A stretch of 64,000 nt of DNA from Actinomyces oricola (GTDB lineage: Bacteria > Actinomycetota > Actinomycetes > Actinomycetales > Actinomycetaceae): NCBI RefSeq assembly GCF_004104015.1, contig NZ_RYFV01000008.1:30048-94047 (forward strand), given 5' to 3'. Shown here piece after piece: positions 56,116 to 64,000 of the stretch. The notes below the pieces were generated by a model. It ran no database searches, had not been told where the DNA came from, and saw nothing but the letters and a program-made list of their open reading frames with translations. A program made the position numbers and the translations under genes. Numbering within the stretch: the stretch's first letter is position 1; each line of letters starts with the position of its first letter.

Positions 56116-58091
56116 CCGTGGCGCGCACCCGCACCGAGCAGGCGGACGCCGTCGTCGACCGGCAGACGACCGGGGCGGACGAGCAGGCCGACCAGCACGC
56201 CCTGCCGCACATCGAGCACCCCGCCCGCCGACTGCTGGCCTACGTCTTCCACTACTACTCGTGGCAGCTGATCGTCGTCGCCGTCAGCATTATCATCGCC
56301 TCCGTCGCCTCGACGATCGCCTCGATCTTCATGCAGCGCATTGTGGACGAGGTCATCACCCCCGGCCTGAGCACGGGCCTGGACGCCGTCATGCCCACGC
56401 TCGTGCGCATTATCACCATGATGGGCACGGTCTACGCCCTCGGCGTGGCCACCAGCTTCCTGTACTCGCGGATCATGGCCGTGGTCACGCAGGGGTCGCT
56501 CAAGCACATGCGCGACGACATGTTCGACCGCATGCAGTCCCTGCCGATCAAGTACTTCGACACCCACGCCCACGGCGCGATCATGTCGACCTACACCAAT
56601 GACACCGACGCCATCCGCCAGCTCATCGGCCAGTCCGTGCCGACCCTCATCCAGTCCGGGCTGACCCTGGGCGCCATGCTCGCCATGATGCTCTACTACA
56701 GCCTCTGGTTGACCATCCTGGTGCTGGCCGTGGTCGCGGTCATGGTCGGCGCCACCCGGCGGCTCGGCGGGGCGTCCTCGCGCTACATGGTGGCCCAGCA
56801 GCAGTCGCTCGCCACCGAGGAGGGGTTCGTCGAGGAGATCATGGGCGGGCAGAAGGTCGTCCAGGTCTTCAACCACGAGGAGGCCGCCAAGGCCGACTTC
56901 GCCGCCCTCAACCAACAGTTGTTCTCCGATTCGGAGAAGGCCAACCAGTACGGCAACATCCTCGGCCCGGTCATGGGCAATATGGGCAACCTGCTCTACG
57001 TGCTCATCGCCATGGTCGGCGGCCTGCTCATCCAGTTGGAGGTCAGCAACATCGGCTTCGCCGGCATGGGCACGATCACTGTCGGCATTATCGTCTCCTA
57101 CCTGACCATGGTCCGGCAGTTGTCCCAGACCATCAACCAGGCCTCCCAGCAGGTCGCCCTCATCGCCATGGGGCTGGCGGGCGCCGGCCGCGTCTTCGCC
57201 CTCATCGACGAGCAGCCCGAGCAGGACACCGGCTATGTGGGGCTGGTCACCGCCGTCGAGACGGCCGACGGCGGCGTGGAGCCCGCCGACCACAAGACCG
57301 ATGTGTGGGCCTGGCGCCACCCCCACCAGGCCGACGGCACGGTCACCTACACGCGTCTGCGCGGCGAGATCGTCATGAAGCACGTCGACTTCTCCTACGA
57401 CGGCGTCAAGGAGGTCCTCCACGACGTCTCCCTGTGGGCCAAGCCGGGGCAGAAGATCGCCTTCGTCGGCGCCACCGGCGCCGGGAAGACCACCATCACC
57501 AACCTCATCAACCGCTTCTACGACATCGACGACGGCAAGATCCGCTACGACGGGATCAATATCAACAAGATCGCCAAAGCGGATCTGCGCCGCTCGCTCG
57601 GCGTCGTCCTCCAGGACGTCAGGCTCTTCACCGGCACCGTCATGGACAACATCCGCTACGGGCGGCTGGACGCCACCGACGAGGAGTGCATTGAGGCGGC
57701 GCGGCTGGCCAACGCCGACGGCTTCATCCGCCGCCTGCCCCACGGCTATCAGACGGTCATTGCGGGCAATGACTCCAACCTGTCCCAGGGGCAGGCGCAG
57801 CTGCTGTCGATCGCCCGCGCCGCCGTCGCCGACCCGCCGGTCATGATCCTCGACGAGGCGACCAGCTCCATTGACACGCGCACCGAGGCCCTCGTTCAGG
57901 CCGGCATGGACAACCTCATGGCCGGGCGGACGGTCTTCGTCATCGCCCACCGCCTATCCACGGTGCGCAACTCCGACGCGATCATGGTCCTGGACCACGG
58001 CCGCATCATTGAACGCGGCAGCCACGACCAGCTCATTGAGCAGCGCGGCACCTACTACCAGCTCTACACCGGCGCCTTCGAGTTGGAGTAG
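56112..58091 (+). CDS. ABC exporter half-transporter, catalytic partner
   Basis: A protein of 659 residues starting at GTG 56112 with AGGAGG five bases upstream, coupled to the preceding gene. Residues 1-40 are a charged tail; the six-helix exporter domain covers about 45-350. A linker insert near 385-420 (VGLVTAVETADGGVEPADHK, then WAWRHPHQADGTVTY) precedes the nucleotide-binding domain. Walker A is FVGATGAGKTT; Walker B, MILDEATSSID, has the catalytic Glu, and the H-loop FVIAHRLSTV has His. The signature is NLSQGQAQLLSIARA. Together with the degenerate partner it forms one canonical and one non-canonical ATP site. Confidence 0.95.
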   Translation: MTVARTRTEQADAVVDRQTTGADEQADQHALPHIEHPARRLLAYVFHYYSWQLIVVAVSIIIASVASTIASIFMQRIVDEVITPGLSTGLDAVMPTLVRIITMMGTVYALGVATSFLYSRIMAVVTQGSLKHMRDDMFDRMQSLPIKYFDTHAHGAIMSTYTNDTDAIRQLIGQSVPTLIQSGLTLGAMLAMMLYYSLWLTILVLAVVAVMVGATRRLGGASSRYMVAQQQSLATEEGFVEEIMGGQKVVQVFNHEEAAKADFAALNQQLFSDSEKANQYGNILGPVMGNMGNLLYVLIAMVGGLLIQLEVSNIGFAGMGTITVGIIVSYLTMVRQLSQTINQASQQVALIAMGLAGAGRVFALIDEQPEQDTGYVGLVTAVETADGGVEPADHKTDVWAWRHPHQADGTVTYTRLRGEIVMKHVDFSYDGVKEVLHDVSLWAKPGQKIAFVGATGAGKTTITNLINRFYDIDDGKIRYDGININKIAKADLRRSLGVVLQDVRLFTGTVMDNIRYGRLDATDEECIEAARLANADGFIRRLPHGYQTVIAGNDSNLSQGQAQLLSIARAAVADPPVMILDEATSSIDTRTEALVQAGMDNLMAGRTVFVIAHRLSTVRNSDAIMVLDHGRIIERGSHDQLIEQRGTYYQLYTGAFELE

Positions 58092-58126
58092 GCCTGGCGC
58101 GTCGGGGCACGATGCCGGCGGCTGCC

Positions 58127-58143
58127 CCGGGGCTCAGCCCCGG
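58127..58143 (+). terminator. Hairpin after the ABC exporter operon
   Basis: CCGGGGC and GCCCCGG pair around a three-base loop, 36 bases after the stop; no T-run follows. Confidence 0.5.
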
Positions 58144-58290
58144 ACGGAATAAGGCTAGGCGGGCCCCACGACAACCGCTAAGCCACCTGCTCGGGGCACC
58201 CGGCGCCTGCGGCCAGGGGCGCACGGAACTCCTGGTGCCAGACCGCCGGGTCCCCAGCAGTGCTCGTGGCTTACGCGTGAGGATGAGCTC

Positions 58291-58803
58291 ATGAGCACGT
58301 CAACCATCCCTCCCCTGCCCTGCACCTCGGTCGCCCGCGTGAGCACGACCAGGCCGGCCCGCTATGGCCACCAGCTGGCCTCGCACATGGGCCGCACGCT
58401 GACGGCGCAATGGGACGAGGAAGCGCAGGCGGGGCGCCTGATCTTCGACCGCGATGGCACGGTCAGCGGCGTCCTCGAGCTGGCCTGCGAGTCCGGTGCC
58501 CTGGTCATGACCCTGCGCTCCACGCCCGGCAACCTGGGGCGCTTGGAACAGGTCGCGGGCATCCACCTGGCCCGCTTCGGACACAAGGACCAGCTGGCCG
58601 TATCCTGGGTTCGCGAGGACGGCGCGGCGGGCTCCTCCCAGGGGCCCCTGTCCGCCGAGGACATGGCGCGCATGCGCCGTGAGCACCAGGAGCGCCAGGC
58701 CCGGCACTCGAGGGGACGTGCCACCGAGATGAGTTCGGGCGACGACACGGTTGAGGCAGGTCATGAGACCCACGTCAAGGGCGATCACGATCCCCTTCAG
58801 TGA
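58291..58803 (+). CDS. DUF2218 domain protein
   Basis: A protein of 170 residues starting at ATG 58291 (GAGGATGAGCTC upstream). Residues 15-105 fit DUF2218: TTRPARYGHQLASHMGRTLTAQWD, a short beta segment, LACESGALVMTLRSTPGNLGRLEQVAGIHLARFG and DQLAVSWVRE. The remaining 60 residues are a charged tail rich in Arg, Glu and His. DUF2218 proteins are small, often encoded near iron or siderophore genes, and have no defined function. The tail runs into the junction with the degraded right-hand region. Confidence 0.85.
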   Translation: MSTSTIPPLPCTSVARVSTTRPARYGHQLASHMGRTLTAQWDEEAQAGRLIFDRDGTVSGVLELACESGALVMTLRSTPGNLGRLEQVAGIHLARFGHKDQLAVSWVREDGAAGSSQGPLSAEDMARMRREHQERQARHSRGRATEMSSGDDTVEAGHETHVKGDHDPLQ

Positions 58804-58897
58804 CTTAGCGCCCGCCCGCATCGCCCCTGGTTCACCGCTCTACTTCCCGCACGCCACAGCGCCCGCCGATCAACCAACTACCGTAGCGATCGGTCGG

Positions 58898-59143
58898 GGA
58901 GACCTCCTCATCGTTGACGAATTGGACGCCAGCCTTCATCCCGCACTCACGGCGGCTCTCGTCACGATGTTCAAGAGCCCGGACATCAACACCACCGGCG
59001 CCCAAATCCTCTTCTCCACCCATGACGCGACGCCTCTGGGCAACTCGCCGAGCAAGCTACTGGATCCCGAGGAGGTGTGGTTCTGCGAGAAGCGCGGCTC
59101 ATCGCTTCAAACGTCTCGGACTCCTGTGACCGGGCGAAGATAA
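58898..59143 (+). pseudogene. AAA ATPase (AbiLii/RloA-like), C-terminal fragment
   Basis: About 80 residues: GDLLIVDELDASLHPALTAALVTMF is a Walker B followed by the D-loop region of AAA_15/AAA_21-type ATPases. ILFSTHDATPLGN is the switch/H-loop and EEVWFCEKRGSSLQTS the usual end region. The Walker A and all N-terminal parts are missing, and the frame joins the tail of the DUF2218 gene without any start signal. It is a remnant, perhaps of a phage-resistance gene. Confidence 0.7.
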
Positions 59144-59174
59144 TGGAACCTCCTGCGGTTTGTCCACCGTGATC

Positions 59175-60749
59175 TCAGGCCCGCCGCCCGGATGGGAGTC
59201 GGCTGTACCGGGGGATGCGATCCAGCGGCGTCGCCGCAGTAATGACGGCCGGCCCCGTCAGCAGCTCGCCTCGATCATCGCGCCACGTGCCATCTGGCAG
59301 GCGCACCTGGCGCGTGCGCGCTCCTTGCTCGAGGGCGGGGGCCACGAGCAGGTCGGGTCCGAGCAGGAACTGATCGGCGACATCCTCCATCCCCGGGTAG
59401 TGGTAGGCCATGTGCCGCACCACCGGCTCCCCGGTCACGGCCGCCTGATCCACCAGGTCGAGGATGAGCGGCAGCAGCTGCTCGCGCACTGCCAGCGCGC
59501 CGTGGACGGCGCCTCGATGCACCGCGTCCAGGACGCGCGCGGGCGACAGGGAGAACTGCATCATTGGGGCGAGCGCGGCCACCTGGGCGTATCGCACGAA
59601 GAACTCCTGGTCGATGCCCGCGGCCCCGCTCATGGCGTCGATCTCGCCGCCGCCGATCATGTCGGGGCACGTGAACGGGTGCCCGCCGAGCCCCTGGACG
59701 ACCAGCCCGGGGATCAGCGATCCGATGCCGTCCTCGCCCCAGGACGGCGGCTTGTCCGCGAGCCGCTGCGCCAGCGGCTGGCCGCCCATCTTCCAGCAGG
59801 CCCGGTACTCATTGAACGGATAGTTGAGCCCGATCCGTGCCCACGCCTCGCACAGGTCGACCGGCTCCGCCAAGGGCTCTGCGGTTCGGTCGTCCGCCCG
59901 GTAGTCGTGGACGTCGCCGGCGTCGAACTTGAACCCGTCGACACCGGTCGTCTCGACCAGCGCGTCCAGCTCGCCGCGCACCCAGGCGACGGCGGCGGGG
60001 TTGGTCAGGTCGAGGAGGGCGCTGTAGCCGTTCCACCAGCGGCGGATCGCGGTCTCGCCCGTGCCGTCGCGCAGCAGCAGCCCCTCGTGTTCTAGTGAGC
60101 GGAACACGGCCGAGTCGGGGCTGACGAACGGCACCACCCACAGCATGATGCAGCAGTCCCAGTCGTGGAGTCGGCGCACCATGGCGGCGGGGTCCGGGAA
60201 GCGGGTTGGGTCGAAGCGCCAGGTGCCGTAGTCCGGCGACCAGGAGTCGTCGATCATGACGACTCCCGGCGGCATCCCCTCGTCCAGCAGACGGCGCACA
60301 TAGGTGAGTACGGCCTCCTGCGTCGGGGTGTACGGCATCTCGATCCAGCAGTTGTACTGCGGGCCGGTGAACAGCTCACGGGCGGGGGTGGTGCCGGCCG
60401 GAGGGAAGTACCGGGCAGATGCTTCCCGGAAGGCCTCGCGCAGCGTTGACCCTCCCCGCGAGAGCCGTACGTCGCTGCCCCGCACCTCCAGCCGACCCTG
60501 CGCGATCGAAAAGGCGAACGGCCGGTCGGACCACACGATGCGCCCGGTGCTCGACAGCAGCAGCGGTGCGCTCTGGTTCGCGCCGCGCATGCTTGCGGCC
60601 CGCCCGGTGTGGAAAGCCAGGTCGCGGCGGAACGGGCGAAGCCCGTATGGCATGTGCCGGCTGTCGGCCACCGCGCCGCCCCACCACCGCTCGCCGGGCT
60701 CAAGCCGCGTCGACCAAGCGCTGCCCGTGCCGCTACTCATCTCGTCCAC
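59175..60749 (-). CDS. Glycoside hydrolase family 31 enzyme
   Basis: A protein of 524 residues. GTG 60749 or ATG 60740 could be the start; GGAGG lies just upstream. The barrel shows TGPQYNCWIEMPYTPTQEAVL, VVMIDDSWSPDYGTW, MLWVVPFVSPDS, the nucleophile motif VDGFKFDAGD, and RYAQVAALAPMMQFS with the late LLVAPALEQGARTRQVRLPDGTW beta-domain. This corresponds to the GH31 branch with alpha-glucosidase, alpha-xylosidase and sulfoquinovosidase members. The exact substrate is open. It is the only intact large gene in the degraded right end. Confidence 0.88.
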   Translation of the reverse strand: MDEMSSGTGSAWSTRLEPGERWWGGAVADSRHMPYGLRPFRRDLAFHTGRAASMRGANQSAPLLLSSTGRIVWSDRPFAFSIAQGRLEVRGSDVRLSRGGSTLREAFREASARYFPPAGTTPARELFTGPQYNCWIEMPYTPTQEAVLTYVRRLLDEGMPPGVVMIDDSWSPDYGTWRFDPTRFPDPAAMVRRLHDWDCCIMLWVVPFVSPDSAVFRSLEHEGLLLRDGTGETAIRRWWNGYSALLDLTNPAAVAWVRGELDALVETTGVDGFKFDAGDVHDYRADDRTAEPLAEPVDLCEAWARIGLNYPFNEYRACWKMGGQPLAQRLADKPPSWGEDGIGSLIPGLVVQGLGGHPFTCPDMIGGGEIDAMSGAAGIDQEFFVRYAQVAALAPMMQFSLSPARVLDAVHRGAVHGALAVREQLLPLILDLVDQAAVTGEPVVRHMAYHYPGMEDVADQFLLGPDLLVAPALEQGARTRQVRLPDGTWRDDRGELLTGPAVITAATPLDRIPRYSRLPSGRRA

Positions 60750-60767
60750 ATGCCTCCGGCCGCGATC

Positions 60768-60906
60768 CTAGATGACGACCATGGACAAGGACAGCCGGAT
60801 CGAGCCGACCATGATCAGATTGCACGGCGGGGTCTGCAGAGCGTTGATCCAGGTGTCCTCCGCGGTGAAGTGCGCGCGGTCGTAGGTCCGCGTGCGTCCT
60901 GTCACC
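60768..60906 (-). pseudogene. Short unassigned coding remnant before the GH31 gene
   Basis: A 45-residue frame beginning at GTG 60906 (VTGRTRTYDRAHFTAEDTWI, then NALQTPPCNLIMVG) ends 19 bases before the GH31 start. The residue composition looks protein-like, but I recognise no family; it may be the tail of a deleted upstream gene. Confidence 0.3.
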
Positions 60907-60990
60907 GTGGTGAAGCTGGGTCAAAGCGGTGATGTTCAGGAGGTTCCTCTGTCGGCAATCCTGTCAGGTGCTCGCTCCGGGATGCGCGGC

Positions 60991-61740
60991 TCAGGGATGC
61001 GCGCGATCGCAGAGTCCCGCGCGGTAGCGTGACCAGTGCTCGGCGGTGGCTGTCAGGAGAGTGGTGGGGATTCGGCGATCCTTCGGATCGGCGGTGTCAA
61101 GCCGGTCGACGTAGTAGAGGCTCGGTACTCCGAGCGTGCCCTGGTGCGCTGTCCACGCCTCGTACGACGCGATGTTGGGCAGCGCCCAGCCGTCAGTGTC
61201 GATCAGAGTGCGCGGGTTGGCGCTGGCGACCACGTTGGCGCGGAACGCCATCATCTCGACGAGCCCCTGGCCCGGGCTGGAATCGCACGGGCTCGAGAGC
61301 GCCGCCGGGCTGGTCGAGCATCAGTGCGTCGTTCAGCCGCAGCATGTCGGTGACGTCGTTGAACCCGGGGTCGGGGGTGTGGGTGATGACCAGCGCGTCG
61401 GACTTGATCTCTTTGATCGCCTCGTACAGCACGCGCAGCAGCTCGTGGAGTAGGTCGGCCTGGCGTGACCAGGACGGCGCGGTGGAAGGATCGTCGGCCG
61501 CGACGGCATCCGCGTTCTGTGCGCCCCAGCCGCAGAACATGGGCTCCCGCCACCCAGGTGAGGGCTCCGGCCACGCGCGGGTCGGGACGAGGCCGCGCGC
61601 CTCGAGCAGCTCGCGGCCAGCCGGAGGCGGGCAAGCCTCCTGGCGGAGCTGGTCAGCTCGACGATGCCGCGGGACGGGTCGATCGTCGCTTCGAGTCCTC
61701 CTACGCGCAGGGTGGGGTGGGGCTGGGGATCGGTGTACAA
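60991..61740 (-). pseudogene. Glycosidase-like protein broken by two frameshifts
   Basis: Three frames must be joined. The first (61740 to about 61620) reads LRVGGLEATIDPSRGIVELTS. The second (about 61610-61310) reads WREPMFCGWGAQNADAVAADD and SDALVITHTPDPGFNDVTDMLRLNDALM. The third (about 61310-60991) reads GLVEMMAFRANVVASANPRT, then LIDTDGWALPNIASYEAW and ends CDRAHP. The pattern suggests a melibiase-like or related sugar hydrolase, but I cannot name the family firmly. It precedes the GH31 gene on the same strand, so the two may once have formed an operon. Confidence 0.6.
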
Positions 61741-61872
61741 GGGTGGTGCTTCGTTCGAGACGATGAGGATGGGGAAAGGGCGTGGCGCGCGGGCAGTTCA
61801 GTTCCGTCGGTCTCGACAATGGTGTGCCTTCCTCGCCCGCACCGATGACTCGTTGCCTACCTTTTGCCGCCG

Positions 61873-61895
61873 CCAGATGTAGGTCCAGCACGGAA
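61873..61895. repeat. Direct repeat flanking the toxin-antitoxin pair, left copy
   Basis: A 23-base sequence beginning CCAGATGTAGGTCCAGCACG is identical to 62643-62665, exactly 770 bases away; weaker similarity extends about 15-20 bases on both sides. Confidence 0.85.
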
Positions 61896-61913
61896 TCTCG
61901 ACCGCATTGCCAT

Positions 61914-62345
61914 TCATGGCGAGGGGTCAGCGATCACTTCAACCCGCACACCGACGGCTTCATAGGTGGGGCGGGCGCGCGCATCCCGCGTCGCGAGCAC
62001 GAGGTTGTGTTGATGAGCGGCTAATGCGACCAGTCCGTCGTACGTCGCCCCACCCGAGATGCCAAGACGAGCGAGGTCTCGATGAGCCCCAGAAGCCGCA
62101 CCGGGCGGAAGCAAGACGTCCCCGGAAAAGTTCTCGTCGATCAGCATGACCGCATCCGAGGGGCTCACACGCGCATCCCCGGGAAGACGAGTCAGCACGG
62201 CATAGGTCTCCGCGAGGGCGTGCCCACTCAGAGCGAGGGAACGGCCGCGCGCCCACAGCCTGACCGCCTGATGCGCCTCATGCGATGCGACCAGTAGCGG
62301 TACGGCCACACTCGTGTCGACGGCATAACGCGAATCGTCGGTCAA
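61914..62345 (-). CDS. vapC: VapC-family PIN-domain toxin
   Basis: A protein of 143 residues starting at TTG 62345, which overlaps the antitoxin stop (TTGA). It has the acidic PIN residues in YAVDTSVAVPLL, the conserved HALAETYAVLTRLP, and the C-terminal ATYDGLVALAAHQHNLVLATRDARA. These make a Mg2+-dependent ribonuclease site. The toxin should cut tRNA or rRNA when unbound. It is translationally coupled to the AbrB-type antitoxin and is probably autoregulated with it. Confidence 0.92.
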   Translation of the reverse strand: MTDDSRYAVDTSVAVPLLVASHEAHQAVRLWARGRSLALSGHALAETYAVLTRLPGDARVSPSDAVMLIDENFSGDVLLPPGAASGAHRDLARLGISGGATYDGLVALAAHQHNLVLATRDARARPTYEAVGVRVEVIADPSP

Positions 62346-62581
62346 CGTCGCCCCGAATCGATCAGCGCGAACATCTGTGCGTCCGTGACGACGGTTTCAG
62401 CGCGAGAGACCAGCCGACCATCGGCACCGCGTTCTAGTCGTGCGGTTCGACCGCCCGGCGTGATCTGAACACCGCTGCCATAGGGCGAGACATCCACTTT
62501 CGAACCAGGGACGAGCCCCAACGCTTCACGAATGCTCTTGGGCAGCAGCAGCCGCCCTCCAGAATCGATCGTCGCCTCCAT
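62342..62581 (-). CDS. AbrB/MazE-type antitoxin
   Basis: A protein of 79 residues starting at ATG 62581. The swapped-hairpin DNA-binding domain is MEATIDSGGRLLLPKSIREALGLVPGSKVDVSPYG. The C-terminal 35 residues (AETVVTDAQMFALIDSGRR) should wrap and block the PIN toxin. It is the first gene of the pair and should repress its own promoter. A -10-like TAGAGT six bases before the ATG implies a leaderless message. Confidence 0.92.
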   Translation of the reverse strand: MEATIDSGGRLLLPKSIREALGLVPGSKVDVSPYGSGVQITPGGRTARLERGADGRLVSRAETVVTDAQMFALIDSGRR

Positions 62582-62587
62582 GGGATT

Positions 62588-62593
62588 ACTCTA
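62588..62593 (-). promoter_or_regulatory. -10 element of a leaderless promoter (antitoxin)
   Basis: TAGAGT on the minus strand is followed by six bases and ATG 62581; no Shine-Dalgarno sequence is present. Confidence 0.55.
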
Positions 62594-62642
62594 CCATCTC
62601 AATCCCATTCACTGCGCGAGGCACACCTACTTCTTCCCGCCA

Positions 62643-62665
62643 CCAGATGTAGGTCCAGCACGGAA
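62643..62665. repeat. Direct repeat flanking the toxin-antitoxin pair, right copy
   Basis: Identical to the 23-base sequence at 61873-61895; the pair brackets the complete toxin-antitoxin module and its promoter. Confidence 0.85.
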
Positions 62666-62675
62666 CTCCACGGGC

Positions 62676-63113
62676 ATGGAGCTCGGCAAGGGGCTCTATG
62701 AGACTGCCGTGTCGAACACGCACATCCTGTCTCAAAGCTGGACTGTCACTATCTGGCCGGCCGGCGCTGCGTACATGCCCCGGCGGGATGACGTCTTCCA
62801 GTGCGAGGGCATCTTCACTATGTGTTCCACCGACCTGGACGTGTACCTGTTGGCGGCGCTGGCCAGGTTGCGGGTGCGGACGTTGTCGAAGAACCTGGCG
62901 CGTGTGGCCCAGGACCTGCGCGCGGCCATCACTGCACGCGAGCAAGCGGACCAGGAGTCGGTGAGCGGTGCGTATGAGGACCTCATCCGTGAGGCGATCG
63001 CCTTGGATGCCGACGCGGTGGCCTTCCTGGCATCTGAATGGTGGACGGACATCACCGATCGCCTGCGCGCTGACACAGAATACCCACCCGCCTTAGTGCC
63101 CCAGGGACACTAA
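62676..63113 (+). CDS. Hypothetical protein, possibly chimeric remnant
   Basis: 145 residues starting at ATG 62676, eleven bases after the right direct repeat, with no ribosome binding site. The first 35 residues (MELGKGLYETAVSNTHILSQ) differ in character from the later helical part (LARVAQDLRAAITAREQADQ to AFLASEWWTDITDRL), which looks like a genuine protein segment. I recognise no family. The absence of a start signal and the degraded surroundings suggest a fused or truncated gene. Confidence 0.35.
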   Translation: MELGKGLYETAVSNTHILSQSWTVTIWPAGAAYMPRRDDVFQCEGIFTMCSTDLDVYLLAALARLRVRTLSKNLARVAQDLRAAITAREQADQESVSGAYEDLIREAIALDADAVAFLASEWWTDITDRLRADTEYPPALVPQGH

Positions 63114-63180
63114 GCCACCACGCCATTGCAACGAAAAACCACCCTCACCAACCAGAACCCCCAAAAATGGCACGAGTCAG

Positions 63181-63363
63181 GTCGAGCGTTCCTCGGCTTC
63201 CCGAGGCGGGACCACCCCGCTGCGGGTTTCGGTGAGCTACGACGTGAGCTGGACGGCCACGGACGGGCAATCGGGTGCACTCGACTCGGTGACGACCTCA
63301 ACCACCATCGCCCTGCCCGTCGGCGAGATTCAAGCCGTCAACATCACCAACCCCGAGAACTGA
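63181..63363 (+). pseudogene. C-terminal fragment of a secreted beta-sandwich protein
   Basis: A frame of about 60 residues ending at TGA 63363 reads LRVSVSYDVSWTATDGQSGA, then LDSVTTSTTIALPVGEIQAVNITNPEN. Alternating beta strands and the closing IQAVNI pattern resemble the last domain of actinobacterial secreted proteins with Ig/PKD-like folds. There is no start codon or signal sequence, so the 5' part is deleted. Confidence 0.5.
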
Positions 63364-63567
63364 ACCAAGCCACAACACCCCCGGGCGGGTCTGTCCGATG
63401 AACGGTCGAGGCGGCGGATCGCATAGGCCATCGTCTTTTGGGATGACCGGGAACCAGAACCGCAATCGTCAACAGCGTCACGAAGGTCATAGAGCAGTTT
63501 CCGTAACGTCGATCCGGCATCAAAGCAGACTTCTGGGATGTGCCGGCCCTGCACAACGTAGATCCAG

Positions 63568-63885
63568 CTAGGGGGTGGTGGATCGGGGTGTCGCGGGGCG
63601 GCCGAGGTCGGTGGTGATGGCGGTAGGGTCAAGGGTCGCATCGGCGCGCTCGAGGGCGGCGTCGAGGAGATCCAGGGGCGCGGGAGTACCAGGTTGGTCG
63701 TTGTTGGACATGGTGGTCAGGACGATAATGCCGGGTTCTTCACCGTTATTGGTGGTCACGGCGGCGTAGATGCGTTCGACGGTGTGCTGGATACCATCGT
63801 CCCCGGTGGTAGTGATGGTGAAACCGGCCAGCGCCTCGGGCAGGTCCGCAGTAGCATAGAAGACACCGCCCCCGCTTGGTGTCAA
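63568..63885 (-). pseudogene. Unrecognised protein tail next to an IS remnant
   Basis: Up to 105 residues on the minus strand (DLPEALAGFTITTTGDDGIQ, then VERIYAAVTTNNGEEPGIIV) end at 63568. Beta-rich composition suggests a real protein C terminus. The only upstream start is a TTG that overlaps the stop of the transposase fragment, and no ribosome binding site is seen, so the gene was probably truncated by insertion of the element. Confidence 0.4.
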
Positions 63886-64000
63886 GGGGTGGAAGCAACG
63901 AGGAGGCGTTCGAAGGCTTCTCGTGGGGTGAGGTAGTTCAGGGTGGCGCGGGGGCGTTCACCCGTGTTCTTCGGCGATGGCGGTCAGGTAGGGCTGGTGC
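63882..64000 (-). mobile_element. IS30-family transposase, frameshifted 3' end
   Basis: The minus strand from the window edge reads ERPRATLNYLTPREAFERLL and VASTP, then TGA at 63882-63884, the typical C terminus of IS30-type transposases (NxRPRxTLxxxTP). Just upstream the continuation (YLTAIAEEHG) lies in another frame and meets a TGA, so even this part is broken. The rest of the element lies outside the window. Confidence 0.7.

Noticed and set aside
63330..63641. A 103-residue minus-strand frame near the right end
   Set aside because: It overlaps two better-supported fragments, has no start signal and contains no recognisable domain.

Overview
The window is very GC-rich chromosomal DNA from an actinobacterium. 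The codon use, the many GTG and TTG starts, leaderless promoters (a TANNNT -10 about six bases before the start codon), Ala/Pro/Gly-rich repeats inside proteins, a 1,838-residue HrpA helicase and the metabolic gene set all suggest Actinomyces or a close relative. That genus assignment is inference. I see no rRNA, tRNA or CRISPR array.

Layout. 1-4.2 kb (minus strand): a phosphosignalling and envelope cassette, PP2C phosphatase -> FHA/zinc-ribbon protein -> FHA protein -> LmeA-like (DUF2993) membrane protein, the last cut by the window edge. 4.4-12.3 kb: membrane and ion-handling genes, namely a leucine-rich-repeat-variant membrane protein, an MFS transporter, an APP1-type phosphatase, a VIT-family iron/manganese transporter with a candidate DtxR box, a YtxH-like protein, a TRIC channel, a CDF transporter and a small membrane protein. 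12.3-16.8 kb: methionine genes metF and metE on the minus strand; metF is preceded by a compact SAM-responsive riboswitch whose P1 stem overlaps the ribosome binding site. 16.9-19.1 kb: an alpha/beta-hydrolase-fold protein without the usual nucleophile and a PfkB sugar kinase.

19.7-26.2 kb (plus strand): a complete sugar-PTS locus with EIIA, EIIB and an Ula-type EIIC, a small helical-repeat protein, a class II aldolase, a P-loop kinase-like protein and a PRD/EIIA regulator. A 14-bp hairpin lies just upstream. 26.8-38.8 kb: methyltransferase, HrpA, cardiolipin synthase, a basic secreted lysozyme-like protein, a SprT-like metalloprotein, a small membrane protein and a YbjQ protein. 38.9-46.9 kb: a LacI regulator with three matching operators governing plant-glycan genes: a truncated rhamnose isomerase fused by deletion to the tail of a second rhamnosidase, a complete GH78 alpha-L-rhamnosidase and a GH3 beta-glucosidase. 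47-58.8 kb: a BCCT transporter, a frameshifted sugar-nucleotide SDR, a hexapeptide acetyltransferase, a GMC oxidoreductase, a heterodimeric ABC exporter with one degenerate ATP site, and a DUF2218 protein.

58.9-64 kb is a gene graveyard: the tail of an AAA ATPase, a GH31 glycosidase, a doubly frameshifted hydrolase, a VapC/AbrB toxin-antitoxin pair bracketed by direct repeats, the tail of a secreted protein and the 3' end of an IS30-type transposase.

The most unusual non-coding structures are two copies (12.33-12.53 and 26.41-26.61 kb) of a four-box element. Each has TTGCACATTC boxes in alternating orientation that bound two hairpin modules and meet in a central palindrome. Other notable ones are a 64-bp near-perfect palindrome at 41.3 kb, a pair of 37-bp structured repeats flanking the SDR pseudogene, and 60-bp tandem repeats at 26.3 kb.
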